Origin: Proteobacteria bacterium UBA1847
GTDB lineage: Bacteria; Pseudomonadota; Gammaproteobacteria; Steroidobacterales; Woeseiaceae
Direction: 5' to 3'
Assembly: GCA_002338605.1 (NCBI GenBank)
Contig: DDIP01000170.1
Span: forward strand, 15,564 to 29,299
DNA length: 13,736 nucleotides
Shown: positions 6,948 through 13,736 of the stretch, in pieces
Numbering within the stretch: the stretch's first letter is position 1
Layout of the letters: each line of letters begins with the position of its first letter
Notes under the pieces: generated by a model
Databases searched by the model: none
Seen by the model: the letters and a program-made list of their open reading frames with translations, nothing else
What the model was told of the DNA's origin: nothing
Program-made: the position numbers and the translations under genes

Positions 6948-9900
6948 ACCAGGGGTTTCCCTCCGCATCAAGATACAGGCGCCGCATCTCATCGTAGGTC
7001 AATGGACGCGACCCTCTGCGGCCAAACACTGCGATCTGGCCGCCAGTCTCGTCAACACCGCGATCGCGATCGAGACCTTTCGATAATGACAACACCGGGC
7101 TCTTGCTTGGGTAGCTCGCAATCAGCTCCGGAACCGGTGTCGGACTGAAGCCGTAGAAATTCGGCTGCGAATCCGGCGACGTCAGTTGCAACACTTTCAA
7201 GCCCGCCTCACCGTCGGCGATGTAGGCAAACAATGACGCATTGGTCGACCCGACAACGACGTCGCGCGTGTCGGACAGATCACCGCCGGCGTTGAATAAT
7301 TGCAGCAAGGCGGGCTTCTCCGGATTCCAAATGTCAATAATCGCGAGCCCGTCGGCGCGCGCCGCGACATAGGCATAGGTTCGTGCAAGATAGATACGTT
7401 CGGCATCGTGAAGCGCAACCTGCGCACCGCTGACAATTTCCGGCTGGTGTGGATTGGTCACGTCAATGACACGCAGCCCGGCTCGGTCCGTCACAAACAG
7501 GTAACGAAACTGCAAGGCAGACGCGCGTGCATCGTCGAGAGCGACCACTGCGGCAACGGTCGGTGCCAGCGGATCGTCGATGTCGACGACAACCAGCCCC
7601 CGTCTTGCGACGATGTAAATGAAGTGACCACCGATGGTCAGGTGGCGCGCACCGGCCAGGATGTTGTCAGGGTTCCATGTCAGTGCACGTTCCAGAAAGT
7701 TATTGCCAACATCACCATCCGACAGTGTTGTTACATCGACAATGATCAGCCCTTCAACCGCGTCGCTTAGGAACGCGTAGTTGTACATTGGATGGAAGGG
7801 CTGCTCCTGGTTGTCGATTCGCATGAGGTCGCCCTCATTGCGCGGCGGATGTATCGGCTGGTTCGTCGGCAGTGCGACACAGCTTGCATCGCTGGATTTG
7901 ACGTCCGAGTCGTGGCCGAGCCGGCTGAACGGCAGCTCGACGATGCGCTGGCTGAATCCCTTATTGGCGATATTCGCGATGTCGTAGACTTTCAGGCCAT
8001 TGGGACCTTCGGCCGCATACAAATATTCGCCGCGTACCTGCACACAGCCGGCCGCGCCGCCCTTGTGGGTGTACGCCGTTTTCAGAACCCGGCCAGCGGC
8101 AACATGCTGCTTGAAATTATCCGGGTACGCATAGCGATGCAGGTAACTGCCAATCACGGCTTGCGGTTCATCCCACTCGGTTACCTGGGTACCCAGAACG
8201 CCGTCACCCAGTCCCGCCCAGGCGTTGAAGCCGATAAAGTTGACGAAGTTGGTGCCTTGCAGCAACAACTGCGCCATCCAGGCATTGTTATCCCGCGCGC
8301 GGCTCAAGTGACAATTGCTGCAGGTCTTGGTTTCAGTTTTGCGCGCGGTGTGCGGGAAATGCGGATTCATCGCCTGTGAACTGAAGCCGCTGGCCGACAC
8401 CGGCGCCTGCTGCACATAAATATGCTCGCGGTTCGCATTGGTCGACGACAGGACCAGTGCCGATGACGAGCGCACCGGTGCGATTTTGCCGTCGTTCAAC
8501 GGCCCGCGACGCCCGAGCATGAACATCTGGTCGCGCGCCACCTGCGGATTGTAGGTCGCAAAATTCCGGGTCTCGCCACCTTCGTAATGATGCTGGCTGG
8601 TTTTCCAGTTGGCCTCGATGGGCAAGTGACAACCGGCGCAGCTCGTGATCCACGCCGTGTGGCAGGTATAGCATTCGAGTTCCTCATCCTTGTGTGCAAG
8701 ATTCTCGATTGCGACACCCGTGCCCCAGTCTTGACGCGTCACATCGTTGCTCATTAATTTCGCGCGCGCTGCCTTCTCGTTGTACTCGGCGTGCTCGGGG
8801 TTCACGGAGTCCCTGACCAAACTCAAAGTCCACTCAAGATCCGGATCGAGTACCGATCGCTGCACCAGCGTGTCGCCTTGCCATTCAAAGCGGCGTTTGC
8901 CGTCGGAGTTTCGATACAACCGCATATCGGTGCCGCCAGGCGGTGCGGCCGGACCCGAGGTACGAAGATCCGGATAGGCCTGTGCGGTGCCATGGCAGTC
9001 CTTGCACTCCACCTCAATTGCGCTGGCTACTTCACCGTAGATGTGACCATTGCCATGGTTGTCCTGGGTGAAGTGGCAATCGACGCAATGCATGCCCTTG
9101 TCGACATGAATCGACGACAGGTGAACGGCCTTGGAAAACTTGTCGGGGTCGTCATGGGCAACAATCCGGCCATCCGCATCCAGCAGGTTGCCGCGCAAGT
9201 CACGTTTTTGCACCGCCCGAAAGTTCCAGCCATGCCCATGATAGTCGGCAAACTGCGTGTCACTTAGCGACGGGTTGAGATCCGTCACGTTACGCAGGAA
9301 GTCGAGGTCCGCCCACTTGCCGCGCACTACGGCACCTTCCGGGTTGCGATCGAGGACTTCGCGCTGTTCGGCGGTGCTTAATTGTTGCTGTTCTTTTGGC
9401 CACATGAATGGCGCGTCGGACTCGTAGTCCCACATCGTGTAACCGAGGTAGGAGTTCATGAACATGTTTGGCTGATGCATGTGACAGACCATGCACTGCG
9501 ATGTCGGAATTGCGCGGGTGAACGCGTGCTTCAGCGGATGGCCCGGTTCACCTTGGGGAATTTGTGGATCGACGGATGCCGATTCACCATCGCGCCCGAA
9601 GGCGGCGTATGGTCCTGAATGACGCGGGTCGCGGTCGTTGGCGTACACAACGTGACAGCTCGCGCAGCCGGAAGACCGGTAGTCGCCCGGCTGATCATTC
9701 GTTCCGATGAACCAGGTAACCGGGTCATTCAAGCGCGTCTTGTGAATATTGATCAGCGGTACGGCAATGCGCCCGCCGGTACCGGGACCGCGGTTCGATT
9801 GCCGGTTGTCGGGCTTGCCGGGTTCTTCCAGGCGCTGTATCTGGCCGAGCGAATTGGGCAAACCGGTTTCCGGAAACAGGTTTGTAAGGTTCCGCCCGCC

Positions 9901-10608
9901 GTCTTCAAAGACACGAAAAACATCGGCCGGATTGACGCTCTCCCAGGTCGGCAGCGGATACAGCTCCGGGAGGATGCCGTGCTGTTTTGCGACGGCCGGG
10001 TCGATCTCGAGCCCGGTCACCTTCGCGGCCTTGCCATCGGCCGTGTATCCCTCGCCAAGAATATAATTCTTGTAGGGCAGGATGCCGTTGTTATACGACG
10101 CGCCGCCCCACAACATGACGCCCGTTGCCATCATGCTGCGAATATTCGCGTCGATGATTTTCTGGTGGCAGGCACCACAACTCTGCTCGGCTACACGATA
10201 GTCTGACGGATTGACGAAGCGAATGAACTCGGGGCTCTCGCGATTGAGCAATGTATAGCTGCGTTTTGGGTTGGCACTCGACGGATAGTGCCAGCTCTCC
10301 GGGTAGCGCGGCGCGACATGCGCCCGATCGCGGGCACCGTCATCGTCTTTTTGCACGCCCGGATTGCCACCGTGACAATCCGTGCAACCGAGAATTACCG
10401 ATGGGCTCTTGTGCATGCTGCTTTCATCGCTCGCGCTGTGGCAGCTGATGCAGCCAAAACTCTTCAGCTCGGCGGTCTGAACAGTCTGTGCGGCCGGGGC
10501 AGGCGGATAGTCCGGGTAATCGATGTCCCTGGGCTTTTCGCCCTCCGCGGCCGAAAGCAAGGCCGGGACAGACAGCAATAGCAGGCAGGTGTTTGCGCGT
10601 TTGATCAT
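6931..10608 (-). CDS. Decaheme cytochrome c fused to a C-terminal LVIVD-repeat beta-propeller
   Basis: This 1225-residue exported protein starts with a signal peptide (MIKRANTCLLLLSVPALLSA). Ten CXXCH sites begin at residues 53, 75, 144, 315, 372, 508, 535, 646, 657 and 763, enough for a chain of ten hemes. From about 860 to 1143 six LVIVD-type repeats follow, for example YLYAAEGPNGLKVYDI, FIYIVARRGLVVVDI and YLFVTDRAGLRVIDV. They are predicted to form a beta-propeller for protein or surface contacts. No lipobox is obvious at the signal peptide end. The ATG is 6 bp after the barrel gene stop, with no strong Shine-Dalgarno. The 3' end overlaps the pentaheme cytochrome gene. Beside an outer-membrane barrel, the simplest role is the extracellular or barrel-embedded part of an electron conduit. 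A soluble multiheme oxidoreductase is the alternative. Residues 1171-1178 read PVLSLSKG, discussed separately. Confidence 0.9.
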   Translation of the reverse strand: MIKRANTCLLLLSVPALLSAAEGEKPRDIDYPDYPPAPAAQTVQTAELKSFGCISCHSASDESSMHKSPSVILGCTDCHGGNPGVQKDDDGARDRAHVAPRYPESWHYPSSANPKRSYTLLNRESPEFIRFVNPSDYRVAEQSCGACHQKIIDANIRSMMATGVMLWGGASYNNGILPYKNYILGEGYTADGKAAKVTGLEIDPAVAKQHGILPELYPLPTWESVNPADVFRVFEDGGRNLTNLFPETGLPNSLGQIQRLEEPGKPDNRQSNRGPGTGGRIAVPLINIHKTRLNDPVTWFIGTNDQPGDYRSSGCASCHVVYANDRDPRHSGPYAAFGRDGESASVDPQIPQGEPGHPLKHAFTRAIPTSQCMVCHMHQPNMFMNSYLGYTMWDYESDAPFMWPKEQQQLSTAEQREVLDRNPEGAVVRGKWADLDFLRNVTDLNPSLSDTQFADYHGHGWNFRAVQKRDLRGNLLDADGRIVAHDDPDKFSKAVHLSSIHVDKGMHCVDCHFTQDNHGNGHIYGEVASAIEVECKDCHGTAQAYPDLRTSGPAAPPGGTDMRLYRNSDGKRRFEWQGDTLVQRSVLDPDLEWTLSLVRDSVNPEHAEYNEKAARAKLMSNDVTRQDWGTGVAIENLAHKDEELECYTCHTAWITSCAGCHLPIEANWKTSQHHYEGGETRNFATYNPQVARDQMFMLGRRGPLNDGKIAPVRSSSALVLSSTNANREHIYVQQAPVSASGFSSQAMNPHFPHTARKTETKTCSNCHLSRARDNNAWMAQLLLQGTNFVNFIGFNAWAGLGDGVLGTQVTEWDEPQAVIGSYLHRYAYPDNFKQHVAAGRVLKTAYTHKGGAAGCVQVRGEYLYAAEGPNGLKVYDIANIANKGFSQRIVELPFSRLGHDSDVKSSDASCVALPTNQPIHPPRNEGDLMRIDNQEQPFHPMYNYAFLSDAVEGLIIVDVTTLSDGDVGNNFLERALTWNPDNILAGARHLTIGGHFIYIVARRGLVVVDIDDPLAPTVAAVVALDDARASALQFRYLFVTDRAGLRVIDVTNPHQPEIVSGAQVALHDAERIYLARTYAYVAARADGLAIIDIWNPEKPALLQLFNAGGDLSDTRDVVVGSTNASLFAYIADGEAGLKVLQLTSPDSQPNFYGFSPTPVPELIASYPSKSPVLSLSKGLDRDRGVDETGGQIAVFGRRGSRPLTYDEMRRLYLDAEGNPWYVDDE
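7075..7098 (-). repeat. Possible decayed palindromic-repeat remnant (PVLSLSKG) inside the decaheme gene
   Basis: The encoded octapeptide PVLSLSKG, between the last LVIVD repeat and the C-terminus, is the typical translation of a widespread environmental-bacterial palindromic repeat of the CCTGAGC...GTCGAAGGG type. The DNA here has mostly different codons (CCG GTG TTG TCA TTA TCG AAA GGT), so it would be an old, synonymously diverged insertion or a chance match. It is recognised from memory only. Confidence 0.3.
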
Positions 10609-10614
10609 AGAGTT

Positions 10615-12384
10615 TCAGTAGGCCAGCAAGACATTGGCAAGTACGGAATAAGCGGTATCGGAACCGAACAATTGTCGATAGCCGTCGCCCGGAAGCAGCG
10701 CCGAACCTGCCAGCCGGAGGACGATGTTCTGCGACGTCAGCGGCCGGTACGTCAGCGAAAAGGAAAGGTCCTGGCCAATCGTCCGTTCAACGGGACCCTG
10801 GTTGCGTGCCACCTCAAGCACCGCGGTATCATCAAACCAGAGTTGATTGATATTGATTGATGCCCTGAGCTTCGGCGTGACTTCCATGTCGACGCCTGCG
10901 CCGAGCAACAGCAGTCCTGGATTGCTGAAGTTGGACTGACTGTTGAACTTGTTGGGCCGCAAGGAATTCAACAGTCCGTTCGGTGACGACAATGTGACCC
11001 GGCCGCCGCCAACCAGTGGCAGTGACTGGCGTATCCAGAAACTGGTGTCCGCACCGGCGATCAGCGGGTTTTCGAAAATCGCATCGAAACCATTCGACCT
11101 GTCGTCATGAGGTTCATCATCGCCGCTGCCATAGACCAGAGAACCACGCAGGCGCAACCAATCAAAGTCCCGCGAGACCTCGACTGCTGCAAACGCCGCA
11201 CGGATATCGCTCGGTTGATCAATGAAGCTCGCCGGTGTCTCTTCGCCGAAGGCGTAGTACGCCGATGCGGTCAGGTTCCAGCGGCCGAAGTGACCATCAC
11301 CGTTGAAGCCGAGATAGCTCACATCGTATTCGCGGGTTTTCTGGATGCCAAGAGCTGCGGGGCGGTCGACAAAGCCGTTGGTATCAATGAACGCGGCACC
11401 TGTTTCCCTGTTGCGATTGTGTAGCAACGCGATTTGCGATGTGAAGCCGAGTACCGGGAAGTCCTGCCGGTAAAGATTGATCAGGAAAACATCGTCTTCG
11501 CGCAAGTCGGCGGAAATATCGTTCAGGCCGCTGTTGGTGTTTTTCTCCAGGCGACGAAAAGCACCGATATTGTATTGCCAGCGGTTGTTGTCGCGCGTAC
11601 CGAACAAACGAATGCCGACCGGGCTGTCCTGGAACAAAAATCCCCGGAAGTCGGCGGTAATGGGCTGAATGCCAATTCGAATGCTGTCAAAGTCGTAACG
11701 CTCCGAGACATTTCGCAGGTGCTTGTCGACAAAAAGGCCCTGTATGCCGAGGAAATCATCGTCACGAATGGTATTCAGCGTGCTGTCGGCACGGAGGATG
11801 CCGGGCTGGTCGACTTCAACGTGCGTCAGGCTGAACACCGGCAGGAACCGAAACTCATAGTCGGGCGGCTTGAATATCGTTTCGCCCTTGTAGAGTACCG
11901 TCTCCAGGATAAAGGTCTGCGTGATTGCAACCTGGTCCGGGTCGCCAAAGATGCCCAATGTGTCAGGGTCGGGCGTTGTGGAGATTGCAGCCGGCGTCGG
12001 AAGACTGCGACCTTCGGCGGTAGTGTCGGAAATAAAATTCAACGCGACAAACCAGTCCTTGCCGAAGGCCGGCCGATCGCCCTTCAAAACGTTATTGCCA
12101 TTGTAGGGATCGAACAGGCGTTCTCGATAGCCGATGGCGTTGACAATGCGCCACCGGTCCGGAATCGCGGTGAAGTCCGGCAAGTCACGCCAGACGGCTG
12201 GTATCACGCCGGGCTCGTCGCAACGTCTCAACTCGCGCGGCGCTTCGCCCGGACGACGACGCAATCGTTCCTGGTACTCAGCGCAATCGGCACGCAGACC
12301 CGGTAACTCGGCATGCGAAATCACCGGAGTCGCAAGCACCAGCAGGGCGGCAGCCAAAACCGGTCTACTTGCCATCGCAAACAT
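10615..12384 (-). CDS. Outer-membrane beta-barrel protein of a putative porin-cytochrome conduit
   Basis: About 589 residues. A signal peptide (SRPVLAAALLVLATPVISHA, then ELPG) is followed by a short cysteine-flanked helical segment (CAEYQERLRRRPGEAPRELRRC, two Cys about 21 apart). The rest consists of alternating hydrophobic and polar strands typical of a barrel. Strand-like pieces include YEFRFLPVFSLTHVEV, FDSIRIGIQPITADFRGFLF and WNLTASAYYAFG. The C-terminus is SVLANVLLAY with a terminal aromatic residue, the usual signal for outer-membrane insertion. There is no CXXCH. Start choice is uncertain: GTG 12396, ATG 12384 and ATG 12375 all keep the signal peptide, and every option overlaps the upstream gene (32, 20 or 11 bases). 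It is immediately followed by two exported multiheme cytochromes. The likely role is a sheath carrying hemes across the outer membrane. The exact family is not recognised, and an ordinary porin is possible. Confidence 0.8.
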   Translation of the reverse strand: MFAMASRPVLAAALLVLATPVISHAELPGLRADCAEYQERLRRRPGEAPRELRRCDEPGVIPAVWRDLPDFTAIPDRWRIVNAIGYRERLFDPYNGNNVLKGDRPAFGKDWFVALNFISDTTAEGRSLPTPAAISTTPDPDTLGIFGDPDQVAITQTFILETVLYKGETIFKPPDYEFRFLPVFSLTHVEVDQPGILRADSTLNTIRDDDFLGIQGLFVDKHLRNVSERYDFDSIRIGIQPITADFRGFLFQDSPVGIRLFGTRDNNRWQYNIGAFRRLEKNTNSGLNDISADLREDDVFLINLYRQDFPVLGFTSQIALLHNRNRETGAAFIDTNGFVDRPAALGIQKTREYDVSYLGFNGDGHFGRWNLTASAYYAFGEETPASFIDQPSDIRAAFAAVEVSRDFDWLRLRGSLVYGSGDDEPHDDRSNGFDAIFENPLIAGADTSFWIRQSLPLVGGGRVTLSSPNGLLNSLRPNKFNSQSNFSNPGLLLLGAGVDMEVTPKLRASININQLWFDDTAVLEVARNQGPVERTIGQDLSFSLTYRPLTSQNIVLRLAGSALLPGDGYRQLFGSDTAYSVLANVLLAY

Positions 12385-13736
12385 TCTGTTCGTCACTGTT
12401 GAGGTAAGGCGTTACCGGGCAATTAACGTAACGCAAACGAGAGCCCTGCGGTACCAGGGTGTCGGCACGCATCGAAACGGGCGCATTCGAAAAACCACCG
12501 ACGGCCTGTGCCGCCTCATGAACACTGAGAAAGGCAATCATGTCATCCTGGTCAACACCATCGCCCGATACACCGATGCCGCCGACAAGCCGGGTGCCGC
12601 GATAAATCGGCACGCTGCCCGGAAATATCTGCGTGCCGTTGGCCAACTGCCCAATGACGTTGGCAGTGACGAAGTTGTCGTCAAAACCGTCGATGCCGGA
12701 GCAATTCGTCGGCGCATCCGCAGCGAGGCCGGCGACGAACGCAACATGCTGCACCAGGGCGTTGTAGACGAGGTCGAGCTGCAGGCCGGTCGAAAACGGA
12801 CTCCATTCACCGGCCGGTTTACTGAATGGCCCGGGCGGATTGCCGCTGACGCCATCCGGGTAGTAAGGCCGAGACAGGTTGCCGCCGGCGCGGTCGGAAA
12901 ACGCGACTGCGCCGTCGGCGAGGGCGCCGGGCAAGCCGAGAAAACTCTGTGCGGCGGCCACATACTGGGACAAGGGCTCGTCGCGCAGCACTTGCAGGCC
13001 ACCGTCGAGATACGTTGCCGCAGGCACCGCATTCAGTGCGCTGGCGGCCGATGACGACGAAAAGAAAGCGGCGGTCCGTGCTTTTTGCAGTGAGACGTCG
13101 ATGCCGAAAACCGGCGCGTCGCGTGATCGAACGATGCCGAGAATCACACCGTTGGAGTCCACGACGGAAATACTGACTCTTGCCTGCGAGCCGCCAGGCT
13201 GTCGAATCTGCGCGCGCGAGCGATTGGCGACCGTCAATGCCTGGCGGAGGATTGCACCGACCTCGGCAGCCGTCAACGCCATCGCACCGTCGGTCCCGGC
13301 CATCGGCCGAAAGCGCTCGACGTCCGCGTTGTCGACCAGGACAAAGGCATCGAGTCCGGCGTAGTCGAGTGCATCGGCGCGAATACCGGAGGCGGCCTGC
13401 CCGAACGGAACACCGGCTATTATCGTCGCCTGCGCGTAGCCCGGCACAGGCTGCAAGGTTCCCGCGACATTATTGATGCTGGCAAATGATGCGGCACTGC
13501 CGGGGTCGGCGATCAGGTTTGCCGGAGACGCGTCCGAGAAACGCAAGCTGCGGCCGTCGACACTGATGACGTTGGCGCGCCTGTTATCGGGTGCCCCGAA
13601 TCCGGCGGTTGCCGCAACGGCAATGAGTTCATCGTCGTCGAGATCGGAATCTGAAATATCGGTGTCAAAGGAATACAAGCTGTCGCTGATGACACCAACA
13701 CCACCAACCGGGGTTCCGGCTTTGTAAAGCGGCAGG
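12365..13736 (-). CDS. Tandem GlcG/HbpS-family heme-binding domain protein (partial, 5' end beyond window)
   Basis: The 456 visible codons stay open to the right edge. A TTG at 13678 is internal, because the codons before it read LPLYKAGTPVGGVGVISDS, which is clearly domain sequence. Two HbpS-like domains are visible. The C-terminal half of the first contains GGVGVISD, DDDELIAVAATAGFGAP and ISVDGRSLRFSDASP. A complete second one runs from LTAAEVGAILRQALTVANRS through VSISVVDSNGVILGIVR and SLQKARTAAFFSS to IYRGTRLVGGIGVSGDGVDQDD. It ends with the parallel motif VPQGSRLRYVNCP. The second domain carries a roughly 100-residue insertion (AFSDRAGGNLSRPYYPDG, NPPGPFSKPAGEWSPF). HbpS/GlcG relatives bind heme or small ligands. 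The gene is first among those visible in the cytochrome operon, so a role in heme delivery or sensing is plausible but inferred. Export cannot be judged without the N-terminus. Confidence 0.82.
   Translation of the reverse strand, partial: LPLYKAGTPVGGVGVISDSLYSFDTDISDSDLDDDELIAVAATAGFGAPDNRRANVISVDGRSLRFSDASPANLIADPGSAASFASINNVAGTLQPVPGYAQATIIAGVPFGQAASGIRADALDYAGLDAFVLVDNADVERFRPMAGTDGAMALTAAEVGAILRQALTVANRSRAQIRQPGGSQARVSISVVDSNGVILGIVRSRDAPVFGIDVSLQKARTAAFFSSSSAASALNAVPAATYLDGGLQVLRDEPLSQYVAAAQSFLGLPGALADGAVAFSDRAGGNLSRPYYPDGVSGNPPGPFSKPAGEWSPFSTGLQLDLVYNALVQHVAFVAGLAADAPTNCSGIDGFDDNFVTANVIGQLANGTQIFPGSVPIYRGTRLVGGIGVSGDGVDQDDMIAFLSVHEAAQAVGGFSNAPVSMRADTLVPQGSRLRYVNCPVTPYLNSDEQNVCDGK

Noticed and set aside
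10615-12384. Direct MtrB/PioB-type assignment for the barrel
   Set aside because: I cannot see the MtrB N-terminal CXXC motif, and the sequence does not obviously resemble MtrB. The conduit role rests only on gene context, so no symbol is given.
11434-13054. Long plus-strand open frames of about 290 and 306 codons opposite the barrel and HbpS genes, and one of 275 codons at 4847-5674 opposite iaaA
   Set aside because: They lie antisense to genes with clear family motifs or signal peptide and barrel pattern. Their translations show no domain pattern, and such open antisense frames are expected from GC-rich third positions.
12365-13678. A complete 437-residue HbpS protein starting at TTG 13678
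   Set aside because: The frame stays open to the window edge and the 19 codons upstream encode conserved domain sequence, so the gene is a 5'-truncated part of a longer protein.

Overview
The window looks like a moderately GC-rich proteobacterial chromosome, most likely from an environmental gammaproteobacterium. That assignment is inferred from protein style and gene combination, not from a marker gene. Nearly all coding is on the minus strand. Only two genes, an Lrp-type regulator and a REP-associated transposase, lie on the plus strand. I see no rRNA, tRNA or CRISPR, and no gene-free stretch above 300 bases.

Left part (1-3378): a minus-strand branched-chain amino acid catabolic operon. 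Leucine dehydrogenase makes branched-chain 2-oxoacids. The E1 alpha and E1 beta subunits of the branched-chain 2-oxoacid dehydrogenase then decarboxylate them. E1 beta runs off the left edge, and the E2 gene is presumably beyond it. A divergent Lrp/BkdR-like regulator (3379-3846) shares a 132-bp intergenic region with the operon. That region holds TGCA-centred motifs spaced at whole helical turns.

Middle (3844-4756): a RAYT (REP-associated tyrosine transposase) with two REP-like elements upstream and three downstream. Repeats within each cluster are 33-34 bp apart. The cassette fills the space between the convergent lrp and isoaspartyl peptidase genes, and its outermost repeats stop 5-6 bp from both stop codons.

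Right part (4754-13736): one tightly packed minus-strand operon. In transcription order it encodes a secreted-type protein with two tandem GlcG/HbpS heme-binding domains (5' end beyond the window), an outer-membrane beta-barrel protein, a 1225-residue decaheme cytochrome c fused to a six-repeat LVIVD propeller, a pentaheme cytochrome c, and an isoaspartyl peptidase. Adjacent genes overlap or are separated by 6 bp. The barrel plus two exported multiheme cytochromes has the parts list of a porin-cytochrome conduit that carries electrons across the outer membrane. The architecture (propeller-fused cytochrome, tandem HbpS protein, terminal isopeptidase) differs from the MtrCAB and Geobacter PCC complexes. 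This is the most interesting content here. Its role in extracellular electron transfer is an inference from gene content.
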